Origin: a virus
IMG/VR virus record: IMGVR_UViG_3300042691_032585
Coordinates: 1 to 23,984 of that record
Length of the DNA: 23,984 nt
Direction: 5' to 3' (one strand)
Within the stretch, counting starts at the first letter, position 1, and every line of letters begins with the position of its first letter. This document shows, one piece after another, positions 8,109-15,609 of the stretch. The notes below the pieces were generated by a model. That model searched no databases, was not told where the DNA came from, and saw only the letters and a program-made list of their open reading frames with translations. The position numbers were made by a program, and so were the translations under genes.

Positions 8109-8813
8109 TTAGGATACAATGAAGGTAGGTCCATCAGTATAATCATCGGGGTCACCAAGTTTATCCTCTACCTTAATTTCTACAATCTTAGCAGCATCTT
8201 TAACCTTGTTCTGGCTAGAATCAATTATATCATCTACCCTGTAAGTATAGGTAGATTCTTTATAACCTTCATCTGTGGCAGCATAATCGTTGTAACCCAA
8301 CTGTTTAATGAAGAACTTGTCCTCGGGATTTACAGAATTGTAGATTTGAATATATCCTCGCTTAGGTAAGGCTAAGGCTAGTATCTGGTGCATAACTCTG
8401 TTTTCAGCTGCAGTATTATATACCAGGGTTATCTCATATTCAAAGTTGGCAGTCTGAGGGGGTAGTAAAAATCCTTCCCAAGCAGTACTACCTTGGTTTA
8501 AAGCATACTGGACATCGGGGGCAGTACCCAGGTCTCCTGGTAACCTAAAGCTATTAGTGATAACTATTCGGGGGACTTTCATCTCGTATTTTTTCTGAGA
8601 TGACCCTATACCATAAATTTCTATGGAGAACCCCTTGACTCCCACGATGGCGGTAATGGCAGCTTTCCAAGCAGCTACTCCCGCATCATTATCAGGGTAA
8701 GTACCAGTATCTGCTACATCGGGTAAGTACCCTTTGTCAACTAGCTCTAACCGTATAGCTTCAAAAAGTGAGCGATCTACTTTTTCTATTATGTCGGTTA
8801 ATACTGTGCTCAT
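8109..8813 (-). CDS. Tail terminator / neck-to-sheath protein (gp15-like), candidate
   Basis: A 234-aa protein just upstream of the sheath gene. The N-terminus (TDIIEKVDRSLFEAIRLELV) is helical. The rest is mostly beta, with KGFSIEIYGIGSSQKKYEMK, VPRIVITNSFRLPGD, FEYEITLVYNTAAENRVMHQ and LALALPKRGYIQI. The 'E-x-x-(L/I)-x-x-x-(S/T)-x-x-x-x-x-x-x-(M/L)-x-x-(I/L)-x-x-x-(L/F)-P-x-(R/K)-G' stretch is common in phage tail terminator proteins, which cap the tube and stop its growth. Its place between the tail-completion-like gene and the sheath agrees. The start overlaps the stop of the upstream gene by 4 nt (ATGA). The exact family is not recognised, so the role is inferred mainly from gene order. 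Confidence 0.55.
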   Translation of the reverse strand: MSTVLTDIIEKVDRSLFEAIRLELVDKGYLPDVADTGTYPDNDAGVAAWKAAITAIVGVKGFSIEIYGIGSSQKKYEMKVPRIVITNSFRLPGDLGTAPDVQYALNQGSTAWEGFLLPPQTANFEYEITLVYNTAAENRVMHQILALALPKRGYIQIYNSVNPEDKFFIKQLGYNDYAATDEGYKESTYTYRVDDIIDSSQNKVKDAAKIVEIKVEDKLGDPDDYTDGPTFIVS

Positions 8814-9367
8814 ATTGGGGCTTTATACTTCTTTAATTTTTCTTTAATAGGTTTCCATCCTCGGGTTTTAAGTTTACGTTGGATAGACTGGATAATTATC
8901 TCATCTATACCTAATAGGTTTAATTCCTGCATTGAGGGGACCCATAAAGGCCTTTTGGGGAGTTTAATTCCTTTACCCCATAAATTGTTATTACCCCGTT
9001 CATGCATGAAGGCTACTCGAGAAATAGATATCCTACCATATTTAGATTTGTAGTACCTATCAGCTCTTACACCCACTAACCAAGCATCCTTCTGTGGTTT
9101 GAATACCTCAATGTTATTGTAGTATCTCCAACGCTCTATAAGGATTTTATCCCGATTGTCTCTTTTACGATCGCGGTAGTTGGGACTAAGGGGTTCCCAA
9201 GGTAGGTCCTGATTACGTAGGTGAGATTTTACTAAGCGGTGCAAGGTCATTACTACTTGCCTTTGACCTTCTATAGCTCCTTTGTTTAAGTCTTTATCTA
9301 AGGTCTCAGTCAGCTTATTAAAATTTTCCCAGTCCCTCATACGGACATAGGCTAAGCCGAGTTTCAT
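8810..9367 (-). CDS. Tail completion / virion morphogenesis protein (gpS or HK97 gp10-like)
   Basis: A 185-aa basic protein. It opens with a helical region (WENFNKLTETLDKDLNKGAI, about 13-32) followed by VVMTLHRLVKSHLRNQ. It then reads PWEPLSPNYRDRKR, a segment like the 'W.pLsp.Y…K….' stretch of the Mu/P2 gpS virion morphogenesis family. Later come VAFMHERGNN and LPKRPLWVPSMQEL, matching the closing '…h..G….iPaRp.lg.s.e…' pattern of gpS/gp10 proteins. These complete the tail and seal the neck. It begins 1 nt after the preceding gene's stop and overlaps the next gene by 4 nt. Confidence 0.7.
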   Translation of the reverse strand: MKLGLAYVRMRDWENFNKLTETLDKDLNKGAIEGQRQVVMTLHRLVKSHLRNQDLPWEPLSPNYRDRKRDNRDKILIERWRYYNNIEVFKPQKDAWLVGVRADRYYKSKYGRISISRVAFMHERGNNNLWGKGIKLPKRPLWVPSMQELNLLGIDEIIIQSIQRKLKTRGWKPIKEKLKKYKAPI

Positions 9368-9368
9368 G

Positions 9369-9836
9369 TTAAGGGTGTGATTGGCCAGTGTTTAGTTCTT
9401 CTCTTTTGAGGATGATTGAAGTCCAAAGGCCCTCATTGTCATCTTGAGAAGTATCGGTATCTCCGAGAGCTTTATGTACGCGCCCATCAAAGACAAACCT
9501 ATCAGCAGCAGGATCAAAAGCAAAGTTTCCATTTGCGTTTATATACCCAAGTTCTTGGAGATATTGTTTGTTTAAGATTAGCATTACATTTTCCTTATCC
9601 TGTTCTCCTTGTTCTGAGGTCCTATTAATAGGCCAGGTCCTGAAGGCATTATATTGGAGTAAACCTTTTAGGTTTATATTGGTAAACCTTTCAGAAGCGT
9701 TGTCTTCACCGTAACGGTCTAGACCCCCTCGGGATCTTTTCCATACTATGGGTTTCTGAGCAAAAGTTTCATGAGCATCCCTCATTAAGTTTTTGTACAT
9801 GTCCCATTGGGTAGCTGTAACTAGTGGGGTAGCCAT
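9369..9836 (-). CDS. Head-closure / neck protein candidate
   Basis: A 155-aa protein that I do not recognise by motif. The N-terminal part is helical (WDMYKNLMRDAHETFAQKPI). The rest appears beta-rich: INLKGLLQYNAFRTWPINRT, then a QGEQDKENVMLILNKQYLQE stretch, DRFVFDGRVHKALGDTD and LWTSIILKREEL. A small beta-barrel with a late 'G…y.V…d' segment, placed between an adaptor-like gene and a gpS-like gene, is what head-closure proteins (SPP1 gp16 type) look like. The stop codon is 1 nt before the next ATG, and its own ATG abuts the upstream stop. Function is inferred from position only. Confidence 0.5.
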   Translation of the reverse strand: MATPLVTATQWDMYKNLMRDAHETFAQKPIVWKRSRGGLDRYGEDNASERFTNINLKGLLQYNAFRTWPINRTSEQGEQDKENVMLILNKQYLQELGYINANGNFAFDPAADRFVFDGRVHKALGDTDTSQDDNEGLWTSIILKREELNTGQSHP

Positions 9837-10592
9837 TTAGGAAACGATTCTGAATAGTACTGGGTATTTATAGGTATTCTCGCATAGAGGGTGTTTAATC
9901 TTCAGCCTCTTAGAGAGAGAGCAAATAGTTGCTACTGTTGTTTTCTCAAAAGTACTTCCTGATTTGAAAGTAGAGGAGATAAATTCATTGGCGGCTTCGG
10001 TGTTATTATACCATTCCGCCTCGGATGGACCGGTTACTAATTTTTTCAACCCAGCTGACCCCGAAGAACTGCTCGTAGAGCTAGTATTGGATTGCACTAG
10101 TATGATTTTATTGACTTCATCAAGAATTAGTTTATAAGCTACTAATTCTGCTATAAGAGCGTTAGCTAGAGGGGGCCATTCGTTCTCATTGAAAAGGGAT
10201 TCATCATCTATCTCGGGGTCCATTAAAGGCTGAAGATAGAGCTGTTCAATTTTAATGTAGTTCTCCTTACATAAGGAGTCTATGGTCATCCCTGCTGGAA
10301 TACGGCAATCGATCATTTCTGAGATGCTCAATAACTTCCTTCCCTGTCCTACATGTATAGTTAAGGTTTTAACTGAGGAACCATCAACGTTAGTTACGGT
10401 CACAGTTATAGTATACGACCCAGGTAAGCTGAAGACATGGACGGGGTTTTGAAGAGTGGAGGTGTTAGCCATACCACTATCAATGTCTCCGAAATTCCAG
10501 GCCCAGGAAGTAGGAACATTCAGAGAGCTATCTGTGAATTGTACAGATAGCTCGTTTTCTGAATATGAGAAGTTAGCAACGGGAGCAGCCAT
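9837..10592 (-). CDS. PKD (Ig-like) domain fused to a head-tail adaptor-like protein
   Basis: A 251-aa protein with two parts. Residues 1-82 form a clear PKD domain: APVANFSYSENELSVQFTDS, SWAWNFGD (the hallmark WxFGD) and NPVHVFSLPGSYTITVTVTN. Residues about 85-251 look like a phage adaptor: an acidic helical stretch, PPLANALIAELVAYKLIL, a serine-rich linker (about 167-178), LKKLVTGPSEAEWYN, and the end CSLSKRLKIKHPLCE. Small helical adaptors (gp15/gp6-like) join portal and head-closure proteins, and the location downstream of the capsid genes fits. PKD and other Ig-like folds are often attached to surface-exposed virion proteins, where they are thought to bind carbohydrates weakly. Here the domain is at the N-terminus of a neck protein, which is less usual. 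No signal peptide. Confidence 0.65.
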   Translation of the reverse strand: MAAPVANFSYSENELSVQFTDSSLNVPTSWAWNFGDIDSGMANTSTLQNPVHVFSLPGSYTITVTVTNVDGSSVKTLTIHVGQGRKLLSISEMIDCRIPAGMTIDSLCKENYIKIEQLYLQPLMDPEIDDESLFNENEWPPLANALIAELVAYKLILDEVNKIILVQSNTSSTSSSSGSAGLKKLVTGPSEAEWYNNTEAANEFISSTFKSGSTFEKTTVATICSLSKRLKIKHPLCENTYKYPVLFRIVS

Positions 10593-10594
10593 AG

Positions 10595-11002
10595 TTATCC
10601 TCCGTATTCATCCAGGAGGTCTTGGAGTTCTTGAACGGTTTTTGATGAAAGTTTCTTTTTCTTTTTCTCGGGTACACTTGATTCCTCAATTGCTTTAAGT
10701 AATTCATCCCGAGTTAGCCCTTGGTCAGAGGTTTCATTTTCTTCCTCTACCACTTCCTCCTCTTCATCCTTAGCTGGGGCAGCTACAGGAGCAGAACCCT
10801 TTTTAGCCATGATATTGTCATAGGCAGCCTCATCGATTTCAACAATGTGACCCTGAGCCAAAGCTGAGATAACCCTTGCATTCTTGTTTAACTTATGGGC
10901 AGGAGCAGTACCTGGTGTAGCCAGGGTGATCTTCAATCTTGAAGAGGTGTCATAAAACATGGAAGCTTTTGCACCCAGTTTAAAGTAACGTAGTTTAGCC
11001 AT
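10595..11002 (-). CDS. Small acidic head-associated protein with HeH-like C-terminus
   Basis: A 135-aa protein. The N-terminal about 70 residues (MAKLRYFKLGAKASMFYDTS, then VISALAQGHIVEIDEAAYDN) form a compact domain. It is followed by an alanine/proline linker, a highly acidic stretch (DEEEEVVEEENE) and a C-terminal helical hairpin, LTRDELLKAIEESSVPE-KKKKK-LSSKTVQELQDLLDEYGG. That last part resembles the short helix-extension-helix modules (HeH/SAP-like) found at the end of many phage head proteins. The gene lies between the major capsid gene, beyond its terminator, and the neck genes. A role as a head-stabilising or fibre-like accessory protein is plausible but not shown. The start codon follows AAATTAAATACC with no Shine-Dalgarno. 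Confidence 0.55.
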   Translation of the reverse strand: MAKLRYFKLGAKASMFYDTSSRLKITLATPGTAPAHKLNKNARVISALAQGHIVEIDEAAYDNIMAKKGSAPVAAPAKDEEEEVVEEENETSDQGLTRDELLKAIEESSVPEKKKKKLSSKTVQELQDLLDEYGG

Positions 11003-11037
11003 GGTATTTAATTTATATTAGAATAGACTGTGGAAAC

Positions 11038-11070
11038 AAAAAAGAGCTAGCGGGAAAACTAGCTCTTTTA
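11038..11070 (-). terminator. Intrinsic terminator after the major capsid gene
   Basis: Read on the minus strand: GAGCTAG (11065-11059) and CTAGCTC (11050-11044) pair around an 8-nt loop. The stem is extended by A/T pairs and ends in a run of six T (11043-11038). It sits 25 nt after the capsid gene stop and 36 nt before the next ATG. Confidence 0.88.
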
Positions 11071-11094
11071 AGATTACTATGGAAAATGGACGGA

Positions 11095-12195
11095 TTAGTC
11101 GATTACTACGTTCTCCAGGGCATCTACATCCATGTATGAAGGGAATGGAAGGTTAACAATCGTATCTGATTGATCCATTACCACCCTTGCATCTCTGTAG
11201 ATGATACCGTAACCAGTAGTGAGGGTAGCATAGCTTGCCTCAGTTTGGTTGGAGACGATTTTCTCAGATTCTACCATCAATGGCTGAGCATTGTATTTGA
11301 TAAGAGCCGAGCTGGTATCAATAAGGATTTGCTGATCGTCAGGAACGTTACCGTGGATCCAGTAGTCAGTCTGAGACGGTACTGGGGTTTTAAGGGTAAG
11401 CTTAGCATCGGTAGTACCAGCTTTGCGATCCTTAAATTCGGCAAGATCCAAAGTATCAAGGGCCATTTCTTCTCCCCCGATGATAGCATCAGGAGTACGG
11501 CCAATTCTGCGCATTCTGATCCAGATTTTCAAAAGATCACGGTAAACGAGAGTGTTAGCCGTAGCAACCCCAATTACTGGAGCTGATTCTGAACCGTTAG
11601 CTTGTTCTCCGTTGATCAAGCAATCAATCATCAGGGCATCTAAGCCGTGGCTTAATTTGATACCCATATCCTGAAGGAACAGGGAGATGATGTTAAGGCT
11701 TACGTACTGCTTAAGTTCGTAAGAGATTTTAACACCCTTACCCATCTTGGTAAGTTTCAAAGTCTTCTGGCCATACGAGATTGTACCAGTGCTGATTGTC
11801 TCAGCTTCACCCACCACTTTAGGTGTGGCATCACTCATATTAATCCAAGGCTGAGTGATAGTGGGGTTTGGAACTGTCTGTTCAGCCGCCACAATGTTTG
11901 GCCAAATAGCAGACCTGCGAAGTCCTAAGCGGATGGCATCACGAATAATCTCGGGATACAAGAATCTTACCGAAGGGTCCGGCAGAGTGATAAGATTCTG
12001 GATAGTGTCCATGGTAGGATCGATTCCTAAATCCTCATAGAATGCACCGAGGGAGACACCATAACGTTTTTGTACGTAATCCGCCAGATTTACATCTAGG
12101 GGTTTATCGCGATCTGATCTCATTGCATCAAGAGACCTTACAATGTCCTCTACATCATTTTTATAAGAGGATTTCTCGTATTGAGCTTTATTCAT
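11095..12195 (-). CDS. Major capsid protein (HK97 fold)
   Basis: A 366-aa protein. The start (MNKAQYEKSSYKNDVEDIVR) is a charged helical arm. After it come SVRFLYPEIIRDAIRLGLRR, PWINMSDATPKVVGEAETIS and TISYGQKTLKLTKMGKGVKI, which matches the HK97-fold E-loop and spine region ('…v.ega.i……..k…k.gk…..s.e…'). The tail end (GIIYRDARVVMDQSDTIVNL) is the usual '…r.d..v…..ai…' strand. Position after the cement protein and protease/scaffold genes, and before a strong terminator, agrees. There is no obvious separate delta domain. The N-terminal about 60 residues could be trimmed by the upstream protease, but no cleavage site can be named. Confidence 0.87.
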   Translation of the reverse strand: MNKAQYEKSSYKNDVEDIVRSLDAMRSDRDKPLDVNLADYVQKRYGVSLGAFYEDLGIDPTMDTIQNLITLPDPSVRFLYPEIIRDAIRLGLRRSAIWPNIVAAEQTVPNPTITQPWINMSDATPKVVGEAETISTGTISYGQKTLKLTKMGKGVKISYELKQYVSLNIISLFLQDMGIKLSHGLDALMIDCLINGEQANGSESAPVIGVATANTLVYRDLLKIWIRMRRIGRTPDAIIGGEEMALDTLDLAEFKDRKAGTTDAKLTLKTPVPSQTDYWIHGNVPDDQQILIDTSSALIKYNAQPLMVESEKIVSNQTEASYATLTTGYGIIYRDARVVMDQSDTIVNLPFPSYMDVDALENVVID

Positions 12196-12248
12196 GGTTT
12201 TGTTATAAATGGGTTAATTTTTGGGTTGTATCAACTTGATGGTTATCC

Positions 12249-12671
12249 TTACTTCATTAATACTCTTACAGCATCCCCAGGAGCAGCGGCAACATCTAAG
12301 CACCAACCAACAATGTTGGACTCAGTTACTGAGGTGTCATCTACTACAATGCGGGCATCAGTAGAATCATAGGAATCATAAAGAACTGGTCCAGGAGTCA
12401 TAGCGGTTTTAGCTTCTCCATTTACCACGCATTTTCCGTGGCAACCAACGGTTACCAATTCACCTGTAGCACGGTCATGGATAGCAATCCCGATATGTGT
12501 AGTGGAAGCAGTTCCACCAGCACCAGGTACTACTTTACCTGCAGAATCCAGTTCTACTGGCTGACCAGCTTTTACAGCTGTAGCACCAACTTCAAACTCA
12601 AGGTGGAGTTTGTGGGCTTCGATTTCGTTAAGGAATACGGATTTGGTTACTGATCCAAGTGTACTAGGCAT
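12249..12671 (-). CDS. Capsid cement / decoration protein
   Basis: A 140-aa, glycine- and alanine-rich beta protein: LEFEVGATAVKAGQPVELDS, GKVVPGAGG, HIGIAIHDRATGELVTVGCH and NIVGWCLDVAAAPGDAVRVL. The pattern 'G.pV.l…G.v…….iGia……GelV.V…G…..' is that of small capsid cement proteins (the DUF2190/decoration group) found directly before major capsid genes. Such proteins bind capsid surfaces and stabilise expanded heads. It lies between the protease-scaffold and major capsid genes. The start context TAATTAACCATGCC is shared exactly with the tail tube gene, suggesting both are strongly translated. Confidence 0.75.
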   Translation of the reverse strand: MPSTLGSVTKSVFLNEIEAHKLHLEFEVGATAVKAGQPVELDSAGKVVPGAGGTASTTHIGIAIHDRATGELVTVGCHGKCVVNGEAKTAMTPGPVLYDSYDSTDARIVVDDTSVTESNIVGWCLDVAAAPGDAVRVLMK

Positions 12672-12737
12672 GGTTAATTATTTTTAGAGTGGTTACGATT
12701 TATGGTATTAATAGTTATTGAGGTATTGAGTTAGGGG

Positions 12738-13283
12738 TTACTTCTGGCCGTGAAGATGTGTTACATCTATGTTGGCTTTAGAAAATTCAGCCTCAACCTG
12801 TTGGCGGGTCTTTTTAACTGGGTTACCCTGACCTTCTGAAGATCCTCCAGAACCCTCCTCTGAAGCAGAGGCACGGCTTACATTGTGACCATTACAATCT
12901 TTACAGGTAAGGGGGAACTTAGCTTCCAGAGCGTCAGTGAATTGTTTGTTGAAACCTTCAATAACTGAAGGTTCAGTAGCGTTATTTATAATATCCAACA
13001 TGAAAGCATTAGCATCACCGTATACTTTCTTGTGGTTGGCCACTGTCTCAGCTTTAAGAGCAACAAGGTGGGCTTTACCGATTTTGTGTTCCGGGGTCTC
13101 AACTGGGGTTTGACCTTTAAGAGTTGTAAGCTCTTCGTTGAGAGTGTTTACCTGGGCAGTAAGATTAGTTACTGCAGTTTGGCTGTCGGCAAAGGCAGCC
13201 TTATTTTCCTGAAGTTTTGCCATACACTGTTCAAAAGTTGTGGCATCATCAAGGCCCAGAAATTGTTGAAGTTCTTTAAGCAT
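12738..13283 (-). CDS. Possible nested scaffold protein from an internal start
   Basis: The ATG at 13283 (residue 292 of the protease-scaffold) opens a 181-aa frame beginning MLKELQQFLGLDDATTFEQC. This is a typical beginning for stand-alone phage scaffold proteins and falls exactly at the protease/scaffold boundary. The upstream bases are A/T-rich (AATCAGATACTAACATG), like the start contexts of the other genes here. Lambda C/Nu3 is the known precedent for a scaffold nested in frame inside a protease gene. It is supported by layout only; proteolysis could produce the same fragment. Confidence 0.4.
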   Translation of the reverse strand: MLKELQQFLGLDDATTFEQCMAKLQENKAAFADSQTAVTNLTAQVNTLNEELTTLKGQTPVETPEHKIGKAHLVALKAETVANHKKVYGDANAFMLDIINNATEPSVIEGFNKQFTDALEAKFPLTCKDCNGHNVSRASASEEGSGGSSEGQGNPVKKTRQQVEAEFSKANIDVTHLHGQK

Positions 13284-14156
13284 GTTAGTATCTGATTGAG
13301 TTTCTAAGTTTTTAATTTCATCCTCTTCTGCACTGAGAGAGAGTAGGTCTGTCTTATAAGAATAAAAGTAGACTTGTGAACCCCCCTTAGCCGAATTCTG
13401 GCTAACGGCATATTCGGGATTTATAATTTTGCCATTACCATCAGTTACTTGAGCCCAAGGGTCAGCACCATGTGCTACCAGGGAAGTTTCATGGTAGGCT
13501 CCGATCTCTGTTACTATCCTCCTTACTAATTGCTTGTCTTCCCCAAATGTCCCGATCTTACTCATGAACTCTTCGTCAGACATTTTGGGATGGGATTTTT
13601 CCCAGGCAAATGATACAGTTACAGAATTGGAGTGGATAGCGGGAGGGCTCATCATAATGGCCCTGGCAATTTTTGGATGGGATTTACCATCTATCTTTAG
13701 TACTCCTATAATCCCGGCGGGTACTTTTAATCCCCCTTTAGTAGTATAGCTGTCCTGCCAAGCTACTTCTGCCACTGATCCCACTTCATTACCGATTTGA
13801 GCATCGTGGTTAGTATAAACGGATTGGCCCAGTAATTTACTCATAGAGGACTTAAGTACTCCATTCATACTGAAATCAATTGGGTTATACCTACGGTGGA
13901 CAATTGTTTCGGATAGTAACCTGAAGGTGGGGCTGATAAACTCATCATCTTTTGGCTTCAGATCTTCAGCAGTAACTTCGGGGTAGTAGGTATTAAAGTT
14001 AGGGGTAGAGGTGTCAAAAAGGCCGAAAGAAGAAGTATCCTTTTTCTCCAAGGTTTGTTTCTTACCTACATCTTCTGGGTGTAGTTTAAGAGGGGTATGA
14101 GCTAATATTAAGCTGTGGCCGCATCCTATAACGGCTGTCATCATTTCTTTAGGCAT
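12738..14156 (-). CDS. Prohead protease fused to scaffold protein
   Basis: A 472-aa protein. Residues about 80-240 form a prohead-protease-like domain: VYTNHDAQIGNEVGSVAEVA with H117 as likely catalytic histidine, SNSVTVSFAWEKSHP (S178 or S182 as likely nucleophile), and the closing YHETSLVAHGADPWAQV, which parallels '(E/V)-x-S-L-V-x-x-(G/P)-A-(N/D)-P' of S78-type proteases. Residues about 290-400 are a coiled-coil scaffold (LKELQQFLGLDDATT, NLTAQVNTLNEELTTLKGQ). A CKDCNGHN cysteine pair and a low-complexity Ser/Gly-rich tail follow. The fusion means the scaffold is delivered together with its protease, which clears it before packaging. An internal ATG at 13283 could give free scaffold. The catalytic triad is read by eye only. 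Confidence 0.75.
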   Translation of the reverse strand: MPKEMMTAVIGCGHSLILAHTPLKLHPEDVGKKQTLEKKDTSSFGLFDTSTPNFNTYYPEVTAEDLKPKDDEFISPTFRLLSETIVHRRYNPIDFSMNGVLKSSMSKLLGQSVYTNHDAQIGNEVGSVAEVAWQDSYTTKGGLKVPAGIIGVLKIDGKSHPKIARAIMMSPPAIHSNSVTVSFAWEKSHPKMSDEEFMSKIGTFGEDKQLVRRIVTEIGAYHETSLVAHGADPWAQVTDGNGKIINPEYAVSQNSAKGGSQVYFYSYKTDLLSLSAEEDEIKNLETQSDTNMLKELQQFLGLDDATTFEQCMAKLQENKAAFADSQTAVTNLTAQVNTLNEELTTLKGQTPVETPEHKIGKAHLVALKAETVANHKKVYGDANAFMLDIINNATEPSVIEGFNKQFTDALEAKFPLTCKDCNGHNVSRASASEEGSGGSSEGQGNPVKKTRQQVEAEFSKANIDVTHLHGQK

Positions 14157-14178
14157 ATTTAAGGGGGGATTAGTATTG

Positions 14179-15609
14179 TTACTTCAGAGACTTTTCTTGA
14201 GGCTTATTTTTCTTCCTTACCTTTTTATCAGAAGCATCTTTTTGTTTTTCTCTTGCGGCTTCAGCTTCGGGGTCTGAAACTTGGTTACGAAGGTATCTAA
14301 TATCTTTTTGGTCGGGTTTCTCATAGCCCATTAAGTTGGCATAAGTTTCCAGGGATATGATACCATCATAGTAAAGATCACTTGTATTGCGGATCTTAAT
14401 TTCCTGAGCCTGTTGGTATTTAAGTTCATCAAGTACAGTAGATTGGTTAAATTCTACCTGTAAAGACTTGAATTTAAACCCCGCTAGTGTGAGATCTAAA
14501 GTGTAACCAAATTCCAAGTTCTTCTTTACAATAGCTTGTATATTCTTGATCTGGGCTAATAGCTTTGTAAAGATTACAGTGATCTGGGATTCAGTAGTAC
14601 TGTAAGGACGGCCAAGCAGAGAACCATCTTGTTTTAACCCCGAAAAGATCTGGAGCTCATTGTTTTGGTATAACTCTTTTACACCCACTAAATCCTTGGT
14701 GAAACTTTGGAAATCGAATTCAGCATCTTCTTTAAATCCTAAAACTATACCATCTTTAAACCCTGCCTTAACTCGATCTCTTGCTTGGTCTAAGAAGCTT
14801 TCTACCCTTTGAAGATATTTGGTATCATTTTCATTAGCTTCTTTATCGGGCTTTTCTAAGTTAACAGTTAAAAAGCCTATCAAACCCACCATATCAATTA
14901 AGAAGTCAATGTTGGTTAACATTTTCTTCTGGCGGGTTAATGCTACTAAGCTGGGTAGGTAAGGGGGTATACCATAAGGTATTTCCTGATCTCCATTGAG
15001 AGCATAGTATTTGTAGGTTTCTATGTTTAACTTAATTAGGTCTTTTTCACCTACGCCGTTTTCAATTTTTTGGTATGGGAAGTACTTACCGTTAGCCTTA
15101 TTATAAACAAACCTAATAGTTTCGGGATTAACTAAAACATAGCGGTCTACACCTGTTAAATCTTTATTAGGTACCCATTCACCTGAACAAGCTCCAGATA
15201 TCATGACTTGGGATATCATACGGTTGATTAAACCATCCATACCCGCAGTAGCTTCTGACCATTGGAACTTACGGTTATTAAGGTGTTCTAACATCTTGTT
15301 AGCCTCAACCTCATTAACGGTAGAGTCAAACCTAATAGTATGACCGGTGTTACCTAATTGAACTATGTTATCTAAAGCCTGGGAAACGTCTTCATTATAA
15401 TAGGCTAACTTTCTTATTAATGGGATTACATCAAATACGAAATCAGGCATTACTACGGGCAAATCACTCATTAAATCGGTAACAGTAGAAGGGGGTGTAC
15501 TAACCCTCCCTGAAGGTAAGCTACTAGTTTTAGCCTTAAGTTTAGGCTTAACTAGGTCTTCGCTACCCCATGATATGATATTTTTACCGAATAATTTAAA
15601 GTGTTTCAT
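14179..15609 (-). CDS. Portal protein
   Basis: A 476-aa protein forming the dodecameric DNA entry ring. The N-terminal part (about 50-110: FVFDVIPLIRKLAYYNEDVS, ALDNIVQLGNTGHTIRFDS) matches the helical region that opens many portal proteins ('…..v..a…i…v….'). The middle includes GVDRYVLVNPETIRFVYNKA and IPYGIPPYLPSLVALTRQKK, the common '…G.s.l…l….' helix, then VGLIGFLTVNLEKPD, LFSGLKQDGSL-like text (IFSGLKQDGSLLGRPYSTTE) and a long helical stem. The C-terminus is lysine-rich. It lies directly after the terminase and overlaps its stop by one base (TAATG). Length and order are usual for a portal. Confidence 0.82.
   Translation of the reverse strand: MKHFKLFGKNIISWGSEDLVKPKLKAKTSSLPSGRVSTPPSTVTDLMSDLPVVMPDFVFDVIPLIRKLAYYNEDVSQALDNIVQLGNTGHTIRFDSTVNEVEANKMLEHLNNRKFQWSEATAGMDGLINRMISQVMISGACSGEWVPNKDLTGVDRYVLVNPETIRFVYNKANGKYFPYQKIENGVGEKDLIKLNIETYKYYALNGDQEIPYGIPPYLPSLVALTRQKKMLTNIDFLIDMVGLIGFLTVNLEKPDKEANENDTKYLQRVESFLDQARDRVKAGFKDGIVLGFKEDAEFDFQSFTKDLVGVKELYQNNELQIFSGLKQDGSLLGRPYSTTESQITVIFTKLLAQIKNIQAIVKKNLEFGYTLDLTLAGFKFKSLQVEFNQSTVLDELKYQQAQEIKIRNTSDLYYDGIISLETYANLMGYEKPDQKDIRYLRNQVSDPEAEAAREKQKDASDKKVRKKNKPQEKSLK

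Noticed and set aside
10645-10668. A-rich run coding EKKKKK in the acidic head protein as another slippery site
   Set aside because: No canonical X-XXY-YYZ heptamer in phase (G AAA AAG only) and no useful alternative frame or structure was seen.
11277-11504. Minus-strand 75-codon frame inside the major capsid gene
   Set aside because: Out of frame with the capsid gene, no plausible protein features; the capsid reading is clear.
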